Assembly (NCBI GenBank): GCA_004555175.1
Contig: SFJE01000010.1
Location: forward strand, 1 to 54,542
DNA from: Lentisphaeraceae bacterium
GTDB lineage: Bacteria; Verrucomicrobiota; Kiritimatiellia; RFP12; DVOR01
DNA: 54,542 nucleotides
Direction of reading: 5' to 3'
The notes under the pieces are model-generated. The model made no database searches and was not told where the DNA came from. It saw nothing but the letters and a program-made list of their open reading frames with translations. A program made the translations under genes and the position numbers. Shown in pieces: positions 20,131-28,623 of this stretch (position 1 is its first letter; each line of letters starts with the position of its first letter).

Positions 20131-20139
20131 TGGTATAAT
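20131..20139 (+). promoter_or_regulatory. Extended -10 of the gatCAB operon
   Basis: TGG-TATAAT lies 22 bp before the gatC ATG and 42 bp beyond the IS right end. No -35 is obvious. Confidence 0.65.
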
Positions 20140-20161
20140 GCGCGCTTTCAGGAGGATGGCT

Positions 20162-20443
20162 ATGGCCGGATTTGACATTGATCGCGTGGCGCATTTGGCG
20201 CGTTTGGACCTGACGGCGGAGGAGCGGGAGCTCTTTGGCAGTCAGTTGGAGACGATTGTGGCGTATGTCGAGCGGATTTCGCAGTTGGATGTAGAGGGGC
20301 TACCGGCGACCTTGCACGGCCATAGCGTCAATAACATCTTCCGGGCGGATGTGCCGGTGGAAGGGTTGCCGACGGAGGTGGCCACGGCGAATGCGCCTGA
20401 GCGGATTGAGGACGAGATCCGGATGCCGCGCGTGGTGGAATAA
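20162..20443 (+). CDS. gatC: Aspartyl/glutamyl-tRNA amidotransferase subunit C
   Basis: The 93-residue GatC subunit, which wraps around GatA-GatB in the enzyme that converts mischarged Glu-tRNA(Gln) or Asp-tRNA(Asn) to the amidated form. The family start IDRVAHLARLDLTAEE and the tail DEIRMPRVVE are present. ATG 20162 is chosen because AGGAGG ends 6 bp before it; the ATG at 20156 directly abuts that site. Followed by gatA after 11 bp. Confidence 0.95.
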   Translation: MAGFDIDRVAHLARLDLTAEERELFGSQLETIVAYVERISQLDVEGLPATLHGHSVNNIFRADVPVEGLPTEVATANAPERIEDEIRMPRVVE

Positions 20444-20454
20444 GGAGGCGGAAG

Positions 20455-21903
20455 ATGAAGGACTTTTGCAAGATGACGCTCACGGAGGCCGTGGCGGGGT
20501 TGCGCGCCGGCGCGTTCACTTCGGTGGAGCTGGTGCGGGCGCTGATTGAGGCGATGGAGGCGAGTCAGGCGACCATTCACGCCTACGTGACGATTGATGG
20601 CGAGGGGGCGTTAAAGGCGGCCGAGGAGGCCGATCGCCGCCGCGCGGCGGGTGAGGACCTACCGCTCTTAGGCGTGCCGATTGCCATCAAGGACAATATG
20701 AATGTTATCGGCCAGCCGTGCACGGCCTCCTCGCATATTCTCGAGGGCTATACCGCGCCGTATGACGCAACGGTGATTGCCAAACTGCGCGCGGCCGGGG
20801 CGATTTTCCTGGGGCGCACGAATATGGACGAGTTTGCCTTGGGCTCGACCACCCAGACCTCTTACTTCGGGCCGACGGAGAACCCGGTGGCGCGCGGGTG
20901 CATCCCGGGTGGCTCCTCGGGCGGGAGCGCGGCGGCGGTGGGGGGCGACTTGGCGCTCGCAGCGCTGGGGTCCGATACCGGCGGCTCGATTCGTCAGCCC
21001 GCTTCGCACTGCGGCATCGTGGGGGTCAAGCCCACCTACGGACGCGTCTCGCGTTATGGGATTGTGGCGTGCGCTTCGTCGCTGGACCAAGTTGGGCCGA
21101 TGACCAAGACCGTCGAGGATGCCGCGCTGGTGATGAATGTCATCTCCGGGCGCGACCCGATGGATGCCACGAGCCTCGATGAGCCGGTGCCCGACTACAC
21201 CCAGGCGTGGGCCGGGGCCGATGCCGAGAAGCCGCTCGCGGGGATGGTGCTGGGGATTCCGGCTGAATACTATGGCGAGGGGCTCGACCCCGAAGTGCGT
21301 GCGCGCGTTGAAGAGGCTAAGGCGCGCGCGGTGGCCCTGGGTGCCACGCTTAAGGACGTCTCCCTCCCGCACACGGCCTACGGCATTCCCACCTATTACA
21401 TCTGCATGACCGCGGAGATTTCGGCCAACCTCGCGCGCTTCGATGGCGTGCGCTACGGTCTGCGCGTGCCGTGCGATGACGTGATCGAGCAATACAAGCG
21501 CACGCGCGCCGAGGGCTTCGGGGCCGAGGTCAAGCGCCGCGTCCTGCTGGGAACCTTTGTCCTCTCCAGCGGCTACTATGATGCCTACTACAACCGCGCG
21601 CAGAAGGTCCGCACCCTCATCCGGCGGGACTTCGAGGCGGCCTTTGCGCAGTGCGACCTGTTGCTGGCGCCGGTCACGCCCGAGCCGGCTTGGCCCCTGG
21701 GCGTCTATCAGAACGACCCCATCCGCAACTACCTCTCCGACGTGCTGACCGTGGGCGTGAACCTGGCCGGCTGCTGCGCGATTGCCCTCCCCGCTGGCAC
21801 CACCGCCGAGGGCAAGCCCGTGGGCGTGCAGCTCATTGGGCCAAACTTTGGGGAGATGACGCTCTTCAAGGCCGCCAAGGCCCTCGAACTGCCGCGCGCC
21901 TAA
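20455..21903 (+). CDS. gatA: Aspartyl/glutamyl-tRNA amidotransferase subunit A
   Basis: A 482-residue amidase-signature enzyme that frees ammonia from glutamine for GatB. The Ser-cisSer-Lys triad is visible: K79 in VPIAIKDNMN, S154 in PGGSSGGSAA and S178 in DTGGSIRQPA. Length is normal. The start has AGGAGGCGGAAG just upstream. It is the second gene of gatC-gatA-gatB. Confidence 0.97.
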   Translation: MKDFCKMTLTEAVAGLRAGAFTSVELVRALIEAMEASQATIHAYVTIDGEGALKAAEEADRRRAAGEDLPLLGVPIAIKDNMNVIGQPCTASSHILEGYTAPYDATVIAKLRAAGAIFLGRTNMDEFALGSTTQTSYFGPTENPVARGCIPGGSSGGSAAAVGGDLALAALGSDTGGSIRQPASHCGIVGVKPTYGRVSRYGIVACASSLDQVGPMTKTVEDAALVMNVISGRDPMDATSLDEPVPDYTQAWAGADAEKPLAGMVLGIPAEYYGEGLDPEVRARVEEAKARAVALGATLKDVSLPHTAYGIPTYYICMTAEISANLARFDGVRYGLRVPCDDVIEQYKRTRAEGFGAEVKRRVLLGTFVLSSGYYDAYYNRAQKVRTLIRRDFEAAFAQCDLLLAPVTPEPAWPLGVYQNDPIRNYLSDVLTVGVNLAGCCAIALPAGTTAEGKPVGVQLIGPNFGEMTLFKAAKALELPRA

Positions 21904-21928
21904 CCGGGAAGAGAGAAGGAAGAAGACG

Positions 21929-23353
21929 ATGGAATACGAAGTTGTTATCGGCCTGGAGACGCATGTCCAGCTCAAGACGGTCACCAAGATGTTCTGTGGG
22001 TGCTCCAATGCCTTCGGCGCCACGCCCAACTCGCACGTCTGCCCGGTGTGCTTGGGCTATCCCGGCGCGCTGCCGAGTATGAATCAGGAGGCCATCCGCT
22101 ACACAGTAATGGCCGGGTTGATGCTCGGCTGCGAAATTGCCAACTATGCCAAGTTCGACCGCAAGAACTACTTTTATCCCGACTCGGCCAAGGATTACCA
22201 GATCACCCAGCTCGATTACCCCCTCTGCCTCGGCGGTGGCGTGGAGATCGCGGCCCTCGGCGGCGGACGTAAGACCGTGCGCATCCACCACATCCACCTG
22301 GAAGAGGATGTCGGCAAACTCACCCACCGCGCCGGCTGCTCGGGCGTGGACTTCAACCGCGCCGGCGTGCCGCTGATGGAGATCGTCTCCCAGCCCGATA
22401 TGCGCTCGGCCGATGAAGCCCTTGCCTACCTCACCGCCCTGCGCGAGATGATGATCTATGCCGGCGTGAGCGAGTGCAACCTGGAAGAGGGCAACATGCG
22501 CTCGGATGTCAACGTCTCCATCCGCCCCGTGGGGCAGGAGGCCTATGGCACTAAGGTCGAAATCAAGAATATGAACACCTTTAGCGGCATCCACGCCGCC
22601 CTGCTCTTTGAGATCGACCGCCAGAAGCGCGCCCTCGAGGCCGGCCAGGTCATCCGCCAGGAGACCCGCCGCTGGGATCCAGAGCTGGGCGAAACCTTCG
22701 TGATGCGCACCAAGGAAAATGCTGACGACTACCGCTACTTCCCCGAGCCCGACCTGATGCCCATCGCCCTCACCCCCGAGCAGATCGCCGCCTGGGCCAA
22801 GGACCTCCCCGAAGCCCCCGCCAAGCGCCGCGAACGGATGGTCGCCGAATACGGCATCCCCGAGTATGATGCCGGCGTCCTCTCCGCAGACCGCGCATTG
22901 GCCGACTTCTTTGAGGCCGTCGCCCGCCGCTGCGGCAATGGCAAACTGGCCTCTAACTGGGTGATGGCCGAGGTCCTCGCCCTCACCGCCAAGTCCGGCA
23001 CCGCCCTCGCCGACTCCGCCCTCACCCCCGAGGCGCTCGGCGACCTCCTCAAACTCCTCGACGCCAAGACCATCAACGGCCCCACCGCCAAAGCCCTCCT
23101 CCCCGAGCTCTTCGAGCAGGGCGGCGACCCCGCCGAGATCGTCAAGGCCCGCGGCCTCGGCCAAGTCTCCGACACCGGAGCCATCGAGGCCTTCGTCGAC
23201 ACCGTCCTCGCCGCCAACCCCAAGGTCGTCGCAGACTTCAAGGCCGGCAAGCAAGCCGCCATCGGCTTCCTCGTTGGTCAGGTGATGAAGCAATCCAAGG
23301 GCAAGGCCTCGCCGCAAGTTGTCCAGCAGCTTTTACGTTCCAAGCTGGCGTAA
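21929..23353 (+). CDS. gatB: Aspartyl/glutamyl-tRNA amidotransferase subunit B
   Basis: A 474-residue subunit that activates the mischarged tRNA with ATP and amidates it. It starts with the signature YEVVIGLETHVQLKT, has CVCLGYPGALP-like MPCLGYPGALPSMN spacing (CPVCLGYPGALPSMN), the conserved DRKNYFYPDSAKDYQITQ and ends in a YqeY-like helical tail with GFLVGQVMKQSKGKA. Length is normal. It begins 25 bp after gatA. The complete GatCAB set implies that tRNA-Gln and/or tRNA-Asn are charged indirectly. Confidence 0.97.
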   Translation: MEYEVVIGLETHVQLKTVTKMFCGCSNAFGATPNSHVCPVCLGYPGALPSMNQEAIRYTVMAGLMLGCEIANYAKFDRKNYFYPDSAKDYQITQLDYPLCLGGGVEIAALGGGRKTVRIHHIHLEEDVGKLTHRAGCSGVDFNRAGVPLMEIVSQPDMRSADEALAYLTALREMMIYAGVSECNLEEGNMRSDVNVSIRPVGQEAYGTKVEIKNMNTFSGIHAALLFEIDRQKRALEAGQVIRQETRRWDPELGETFVMRTKENADDYRYFPEPDLMPIALTPEQIAAWAKDLPEAPAKRRERMVAEYGIPEYDAGVLSADRALADFFEAVARRCGNGKLASNWVMAEVLALTAKSGTALADSALTPEALGDLLKLLDAKTINGPTAKALLPELFEQGGDPAEIVKARGLGQVSDTGAIEAFVDTVLAANPKVVADFKAGKQAAIGFLVGQVMKQSKGKASPQVVQQLLRSKLA

Positions 23354-23368
23354 GGGCGCGAGCCGGCG

Positions 23369-25309
23369 ATGATAGAGTTCAGAGACGTTGCGGTTAGATA
23401 CGGCTCAGAGCCGTTGTTCGAGCACGCTTCCTTCAAGATTAATGCGGGCGAACGCGTGGGGATTGTGGGACCCAATGGGTCCGGCAAGTCCACCTTATTT
23501 AAGCTCATTCTCGGCGAGATGAGCCCGGATACGGGCGATGTGCTGCACGAGGGGTCGCCGCGAATTGGCTTTGTGCGCCAGCACCTGCAGCCGGCCTTCC
23601 CGGAGCAGACGCTCTTGCAGTATTGTCTGGACGGCATTCCCGGGTTTGGGGAGACCGAGCGGACGATTGCGCGGCTGGAAGAGGCCCTGACCACCGAGCG
23701 TGACAGTGCCACTAAGGAGCGGATGCTCCGCGAACTGGGCGAGGCGCACACGCGCTTTGAGCAGATGGGCGGCTACACCCTCGAGGCACGCGTCAAGGAG
23801 TCGCTCGGCGGCCTGGGCTATGAGACGGCGGACTTCGAGAAGCCCTTTGCCACCTTCTCGGGCGGCTGGCGGATGCGCGCGGAGCTCTCGCGCGTGCTCG
23901 CTTCCAAACCCGAGCTCCTACTCCTGGACGAACCCTCCAACTACCTCGACCTGCCGGCCATCGAGTGGCTCCAGCGTTTCCTGCGCGCCTTCGAGGGCAC
24001 CCTGGTCCTCATCTCGCACGACCGCTACCTCCTGCGCGCCATCACTCGCCTGACCCTCGAGGTCGATGGCGGCACCGTCACGCGCTACAACGGCCCGCTC
24101 GATTACTACTTGCGCGAGCGCGAAGTCCGCTACCGTCAGCTCCTCCAAGCCAAGGCCAACCAGGACCGCAAGCGCGAGCAACTCGAGCGCTTCATCGAGC
24201 GCTTCCGCGCCCAAGCTACCAAGGCTGCCCAGGCCCAGAGCCGCGAGAAGCAGCTCGAGAAGCTCGAGGAAATTCGCCTGCCCGCGCGCAGCCGCTCGGC
24301 CGGCTATCTGCGTCTGCCCGCCGCCCCGCACGCCGGCGCCGAAATCGTCCGCCTGGATAACGCGGCCTACGCCTATCCCGGCAGCGATCGCGCCATCTTC
24401 TCGCACCTCGACCTGCGCATTATGAATGGCGAAAAGATCGCCATTGTCGGCTACAACGGGATGGGCAAGACCACCCTTCTGCGCCTCCTGGCCGGTGTGC
24501 GCGCGCCCACCGAGGGCTCGGTCACCTTCGGCTACCACGTCGAGCCCGGCTACCAGAGCCAGGACCTCGCCGAGACGATGAACCCCGAGGAGAGCGTCTT
24601 CAACACCGCCAAGGCCGCGGCCGGCACCCTCCCCGAGCGCGACCTGCGCAACCGCCTCGGCGGCTTCGGCTTCGACGTTGAGGACTGCGCCAAGCCCGTC
24701 AAGGTCCTCTCCGGCGGCGAGAAAATCCGCCTGGCCTTCGTCCGCCTCTTCCTCAACCCGCCCAACTTCCTCCTCCTCGACGAGCCGACCACCCACCTCG
24801 ACCTCGAGGGCCGCGAGAAGCTCCAGCAGGCCGTGCGCGACTACAACGGCACCGTCGTCCTCGTCTCGCACGATGTCGAGTTCGTCCGCGGCACCGCCGA
24901 GAAGATCATTGAGATTTCCCACCGCGGCGTGCGCACCTTCCCCGGCGGCTACGATTATTACCTCGAAAAGACCGCCTCCGAGGTCGCCCCCGCGCCCGAG
25001 ACCCCAGCCGTCGAGGCCGATGCCCCCCAAAAGCTCTCCTCCAAGGACCTCCGCCGCCAACGCGCCCAAGAACGCGCCGCCAAGGCCCCCGAGGTCAAGC
25101 GCCTCAAACGCCGCGTTGCCGAGGCCGAAGCCGCTATCGCCAAGATGGAAGCCGAGCAAGACGAACTCACCGAAGCGCTCGGTAATGGCACCCTCGATGC
25201 CCAAGGCCTCGCCGATGCCGGCAAGCGCCTCCGCGCCCTCCAATTCGACCTCGCCAAAATGACCCTTGAGTGGGAAGAGGCCGCCACCGCCCTCGAAGCC
25301 TTGGAATAA
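23369..25309 (+). CDS. ABC-F family ATPase, YheS/YbiT-like
   Basis: A 646-residue cytoplasmic protein with two ABC domains and no membrane segment, the layout of ribosome-associated ABC-F factors. The first domain has GPNGSGKST (Walker A), FSGGWRMRAEL (signature) and LLLLDEPSNYLDL (Walker B). The linker (about 240-310) is the basic, coiled interdomain arm with LLQAKANQDRKREQLERFI. The second has GYNGMGKTT, LSGGEKIRLAF and LLLDEPTTHLDL. A C-terminal coiled coil runs from about 555 to 646. It lies 15 bp after gatB and is probably in the same transcript. Whether it confers antibiotic resistance or aids translation cannot be told. Confidence 0.93.
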   Translation: MIEFRDVAVRYGSEPLFEHASFKINAGERVGIVGPNGSGKSTLFKLILGEMSPDTGDVLHEGSPRIGFVRQHLQPAFPEQTLLQYCLDGIPGFGETERTIARLEEALTTERDSATKERMLRELGEAHTRFEQMGGYTLEARVKESLGGLGYETADFEKPFATFSGGWRMRAELSRVLASKPELLLLDEPSNYLDLPAIEWLQRFLRAFEGTLVLISHDRYLLRAITRLTLEVDGGTVTRYNGPLDYYLREREVRYRQLLQAKANQDRKREQLERFIERFRAQATKAAQAQSREKQLEKLEEIRLPARSRSAGYLRLPAAPHAGAEIVRLDNAAYAYPGSDRAIFSHLDLRIMNGEKIAIVGYNGMGKTTLLRLLAGVRAPTEGSVTFGYHVEPGYQSQDLAETMNPEESVFNTAKAAAGTLPERDLRNRLGGFGFDVEDCAKPVKVLSGGEKIRLAFVRLFLNPPNFLLLDEPTTHLDLEGREKLQQAVRDYNGTVVLVSHDVEFVRGTAEKIIEISHRGVRTFPGGYDYYLEKTASEVAPAPETPAVEADAPQKLSSKDLRRQRAQERAAKAPEVKRLKRRVAEAEAAIAKMEAEQDELTEALGNGTLDAQGLADAGKRLRALQFDLAKMTLEWEEAATALEALE

Positions 25310-25510
25310 CTGTAAGCACCGAAGCCTGCGCAGGTTAGCAACCACAAAGAACACAAAGAGCACAAAGAAAGGCACGCCGAGCTGCGCAGGGGGAAGGGGC
25401 GGCGGAGCCGCCGAAGGTTTTGCAGTAGCCTGCTCCGTCAGACCACCTGGCCCGGGGCGAGGGTCAACCCGCCCCTACCTCGAGGCGAACCCGGCCCGGG
25501 GCGAGGGTCA

Positions 25511-25576
25511 ACCCGGGGCGGATGCGAGGCGAACCCGGGGCGGATGCGAGGCGAACCCGGGGCGGATGCGAAAAGA
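25511..25576. repeat. 22-bp GC-rich tandem repeat
   Basis: Three units beginning ACCCGGGGCGGATGCGAGGC, starting at 25511, 25533 and 25555; the third is altered after GATGCGA. Related sequence precedes at 25449-25510 and occurs again at about 8475-8527. Confidence 0.85.
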
Positions 25577-25735
25577 GGGGGGGCGAAGGTGTCCGCCGGA
25601 GGCGGCACCCCCCGGCGTGCCCGCGAGCTTGCTCGCGGGTAAGGTTCAGCCCGGATGCGAGGCGGCCCCGGGGCGGGGCGTCAGAGAGGCAGCAGCCGGC
25701 CTCCCCTCTCCCAGCCCCTCCGTCGCAAAACGCGC

Positions 25736-25763
25736 GCTGTCGGCTGTCCGCTGTCCGCTGCGA
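25736..25763. repeat. Heptad array (GCTGTCC type)
   Basis: Units GCTGTCG GCTGTCC GCTGTCC GCTGCGA, directly after the CCGTCGC-AAAA-CGCG motif. Confidence 0.85.
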
Positions 25764-25777
25764 GCACGATTTTCCGC

Positions 25778-25806
25778 TTGCACATTTCGGCGGTGCGCCG
25801 TATAAT
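25778..25806 (+). promoter_or_regulatory. Promoter of the cupin-VOC-dhaKL-lsrF-like cluster
   Basis: TTGCAC (25778-25783), a 17-bp spacer and a perfect TATAAT (25801-25806). It is the best sigma-70-like promoter in the window. AGAAAGGA precedes the first gene. Confidence 0.8.
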
Positions 25807-25856
25807 AAGGGCGCAATGTTGGAGAGGGCTTTCCGCTCCAGAAGAAAGGATAGTGT

Positions 25857-26576
25857 ATGAATACGACGATGTTTGCGCGCGTTGGCGCGATGGCGGTCTT
25901 GGCCGCTTCGATGACGGTTTTCGCTGCGGGCTGTTGTGGCACCGCGGCGTGCGGTTCCCAGCAAAAGGAGATTAAGACAGTGGATAACAAGGACTTTTAC
26001 AAGGATGGCAAGTTCGATGCCGAAAAGGGCAAGCAGGCCTACATTGAGCTGATGAAGAAGCTCAACGCCCCGGTCTACAAGCGCTACCTCGAGGAGCCGG
26101 GCTTCCTGTGGGCGGTGGACTTCGCGCAGGGCGACTTCGCCTCCTTCGGGATGGGCGGCGTCTTCTGGGTGAACAACCGCGACAAGCAGTACTTCGCGCA
26201 CGAAATCTTCCTGCTCCCCGGCCAGGCGATTGCCGAGCACCGTCACCTGCCCACCACCGACGACAAGGGCCCGCTGCAGTGCAAGCACGAGAGCTGGCAG
26301 GTCCGTTACGGCTCGGTCTATGGCTTTAGCGAAGTGGGCGAGCCGAACCTCGACCAGTTCCCCGAGGCCAAGGCCCTCTTGGCTAAGTGCCAGGCCCCGC
26401 ACTTGAACTGCGTGCATGTGGAAAAGTGGGAGGCTGATGGCCAGGTCCACCCCTTGCCGAAGGATGAAACGTGGCACTTCATGATGGGCGGCCCCGAGGG
26501 CGCAATCGTCTCGGAGTATGCCACCTATCACGATGGCAACGGTCTGCGCTTCAGCTGCCCGAACGTGGCCTTCTAA
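25857..26576 (+). CDS. Exported cupin lipoprotein resembling D-lyxose ketol-isomerase
   Basis: A 239-residue protein. The N-terminus is a lipoprotein signal, with hydrophobic VLAASMTVFAAGC and the lipid-bearing Cys at about residue 26. The body resembles the D-lyxose isomerase cupin family: FLWAVDFAQGDFASFGMGGVF, then the metal-site strand HEIFLLPGQAIAEHRHLP and a second half with HPLPKDETWHFMMGGPEGAIV. The His/Glu set is consistent with a metal cupin. Known enzymes of this family are cytoplasmic, so export is unusual; a periplasmic sugar-binding or epimerising role is possible. It is the first gene of a five-gene cluster. Confidence 0.65.
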   Translation: MNTTMFARVGAMAVLAASMTVFAAGCCGTAACGSQQKEIKTVDNKDFYKDGKFDAEKGKQAYIELMKKLNAPVYKRYLEEPGFLWAVDFAQGDFASFGMGGVFWVNNRDKQYFAHEIFLLPGQAIAEHRHLPTTDDKGPLQCKHESWQVRYGSVYGFSEVGEPNLDQFPEAKALLAKCQAPHLNCVHVEKWEADGQVHPLPKDETWHFMMGGPEGAIVSEYATYHDGNGLRFSCPNVAF

Positions 26577-26645
26577 TGGCGCGGGGCGCGGCCTTCCGCG
26601 CCCCACCCCTTCCCTTTAACCCACCCCACCGAAAGGTTCCCGCGT

Positions 26646-26960
26646 ATGACGATGAAGTATATGCACACCGGCATGATTGTCGGCGAAAAGCTGCCCGATA
26701 TGATCTATATGGCCCCGCTCAAGGTCTGGGTCACCGACGCTTCCAAGGATAAATATTCGATCGAGTTCCTCTACTTCGAGGTCGATTCCCCGATGGCCGC
26801 CGCCATCCAGGAGCAGCCCCACGTGGCCTACGCCGTCGACAATATCGACGAAGCCATTGCCGGCAAGGCAATCCTTTGGGACAAGATGGATGTGGGCAGC
26901 GCCTATATCGCCTTCGTCTACGATAACGACACCGTCGTCGAGTTCTACCAGGCCAAGTAA
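26646..26960 (+). CDS. VOC-family (glyoxalase-like) small protein
   Basis: A 104-residue cytoplasmic protein. It shows the vicinal-oxygen-chelate pattern: an N-terminal MKYMHTGMIV strand with a metal-type His, VWVTDASKDKYSIEFLYFE, then PHVAYAVDNIDEAIAGK and a final strand YIAFVYDNDTVVEFYQ. Family members are isomerases, epimerases or lyases acting on small oxygenated substrates. It lies 69 bp after the cupin and 12 bp before dhaK, so it probably handles an intermediate of the same pathway. ATG-ACG-ATG offers two starts; the first is used. Confidence 0.75.
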   Translation: MTMKYMHTGMIVGEKLPDMIYMAPLKVWVTDASKDKYSIEFLYFEVDSPMAAAIQEQPHVAYAVDNIDEAIAGKAILWDKMDVGSAYIAFVYDNDTVVEFYQAK

Positions 26961-26972
26961 AGGAGCGCTGCT

Positions 26973-27977
26973 ATGCCGATGAAGAAGTTTATGAACGACC
27001 CGGCGAACCTCACCGCCGAGATGCTCGAAGGCCTCGCGATGGCCTATTCCGACAAGGTCAAGATTGTCAATGAGCGCATCGTGGTGCGCACCACCCCCAA
27101 GGCCCAGGACAAGGTGGCCCTGATCTGCTTCGGCGGCACCGGTCACGAGCCGGCGATGCACGGCTTCGTGGGCGAGGGTATGGCTGATGCCGCGGTCGCT
27201 GGCGACGTCTTTGCCGCCCCCGGCGGCCCGAAGGTCTTTGAGGCCATCGAAATGTTCGCCCGCCCGGCCGGCATCATCCTGCTCACCCTCAACCACAATG
27301 GTGACCGTATGGCTGCCCGCAAGGCCCTGCGTCTGGCCGAGAAGGCCGGTATCGCCGTCAAGGAAATCATCGTCCAGGAAGACATCGCCCCGGGCATCGA
27401 CGCCGACCCCGAGGACCGTCGTGGTCTGGGCGGCTGCATCCCGCTGATGAAGGTGATGGGCGCTGCGTGCGAGCAAGGCAAGACGATTGACGAAGTCCTC
27501 GAAATTGGCCAGAACTTCCACGCCCACCTGGCGACGCTCTCGGTGGCGCTCAAGGTGGCCACCCACCCGCAGAATGGCGCCGAGATTGGCGCGCTCGCCG
27601 ATGACGAGATGGAAATCGGCATGGGCCAGCACGGCGAAGGCGGCGGCGGCATCATGAAGATGCAGACGGCGGATGCCACGGCCAAGATCATGGTCGAGAA
27701 GCTCATCGATGCCACCAAGCTGCAGTCCGGCGACCGCGCCCTGCTCATCATCAACGGCTCGGGCGCCACCACCGCGATGGAAATGCTCATCTGCTACCGC
27801 GCGGCCGCCAAGGTCCTCGCCGGGCGTGGCATCACCCTCACCAACGGCCTGGCCACCGAGTTGCTCACCGTCCAGGAGATGGCCGGCTTCCAGATGATTC
27901 TGGCCAAGGTCTGCTCCACCTGCGAGGCCCTCCTCAAGGCCAAGGCCAACACCCCCTACTGGACCGTCAACGGTTAA
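26973..27977 (+). CDS. dhaK: DhaK-type ketose kinase, substrate-binding subunit
   Basis: A 334-residue protein of the dihydroxyacetone kinase K subunit. The substrate residues are kept: H58 in GGTGHEP, D111 in NHNGD and the covalent-binding histidine H220 in MGQHGEGG, where E. coli DhaK has GIHGEPG. Together with DhaL it phosphorylates dihydroxyacetone or, in other members, tetruloses. No PTS subunit DhaM is nearby, which points to an ATP-dependent form. RBS AGGAG precedes the start. Given the LsrF-type neighbour, the substrate may be another small ketose. Confidence 0.88.
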   Translation: MPMKKFMNDPANLTAEMLEGLAMAYSDKVKIVNERIVVRTTPKAQDKVALICFGGTGHEPAMHGFVGEGMADAAVAGDVFAAPGGPKVFEAIEMFARPAGIILLTLNHNGDRMAARKALRLAEKAGIAVKEIIVQEDIAPGIDADPEDRRGLGGCIPLMKVMGAACEQGKTIDEVLEIGQNFHAHLATLSVALKVATHPQNGAEIGALADDEMEIGMGQHGEGGGGIMKMQTADATAKIMVEKLIDATKLQSGDRALLIINGSGATTAMEMLICYRAAAKVLAGRGITLTNGLATELLTVQEMAGFQMILAKVCSTCEALLKAKANTPYWTVNG

Positions 27978-27986
27978 GGAGCCCCC

Positions 27987-28586
27987 ATGACGCTTGAACA
28001 ATTCAAGGCGATTTGGCTGAAGGCCCAAGAGGCCATCAACGCCGGCGAAAAGCACTTCTCCGAACTCGACGCCGCCACCGGCGGTGACGGCGACCACGGC
28101 ACCGCCATCGTCGCCGCCCTCAAGGCGATCGTCCACGCCGAAGGCGATGACTTCAAGGCCTACATCACCGATATGGCCGAGAAGCTCGAAACCGAGGCCT
28201 CCGGCTCCACCTCCTCGCTCTACGGCGCGTGGTGCGAAGGTATGGCCGACGCCGTCGACGCCGGCAAGACCGAACTCGATGCCGAGGAACTCGCCGAGAT
28301 GTTCCAGGGCGGCTTCGAGGAAGTCTGCGCCATCACCAAGGCCCGCGCGGGCGATAAGACGATGATGGATGCCCTCCAGCCCGCCACCGAAGCCCTCGTG
28401 GCCGCCAAGGCCCAGGGCGAGGCCGCCATGTTCGCCGCCGCTGCCGCCGCCGCTAAGGCCGGTTCGGAAGCCACGGCCAAGATGCAGGCCAAGTTCGGCC
28501 GCGCCCGTAACCTGGGCGAGCGCTCCATTGGCGCGATCGATGCCGGCTCGGCCTCGATGGCGGTCATCTTCGGGGCCTTCGCCTAA
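27987..28586 (+). CDS. dhaL: DhaL-type nucleotide-binding kinase subunit
   Basis: A 199-residue all-helical protein. Asp residues in TGGDGDHGT (D34 and D36) are those that hold Mg-ADP/ATP in DhaL. SGSTSSLYGAW (about 72-82) and later AATEAL and RARNLGERSIGAIDAGSASM complete the family pattern. It starts 9 bp after dhaK with AAGGAG and is translated with it. Its length equals that of free-standing DhaL. Confidence 0.9.
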   Translation: MTLEQFKAIWLKAQEAINAGEKHFSELDAATGGDGDHGTAIVAALKAIVHAEGDDFKAYITDMAEKLETEASGSTSSLYGAWCEGMADAVDAGKTELDAEELAEMFQGGFEEVCAITKARAGDKTMMDALQPATEALVAAKAQGEAAMFAAAAAAAKAGSEATAKMQAKFGRARNLGERSIGAIDAGSASMAVIFGAFA

Positions 28587-28623
28587 GGCCCCCTCACCTC
28601 CCTTTAAGTAAAGGAACACCCAA

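Larger units (their letters stand above)
25310..25856. other. Repeat-rich intergenic region
   Basis: No gene seen. In order: three 9-bp units CACAAAGAA/CACAAAGAG/CACAAAGAA (25343-25369), GC-rich repeats (25449-25576), a CCCGCGAGC-GCTCGCGGG hairpin (25620-25639), a CCGTCGC-AAAA-CGCG motif (25720-25734) with a heptad array, then the promoter of the DhaKL cluster. Confidence 0.7.

Noticed and set aside
21866..23317. 483-residue reverse frame inside gatB
   Set aside because: Antisense shadow of a clear gatB; no start signal or domain.
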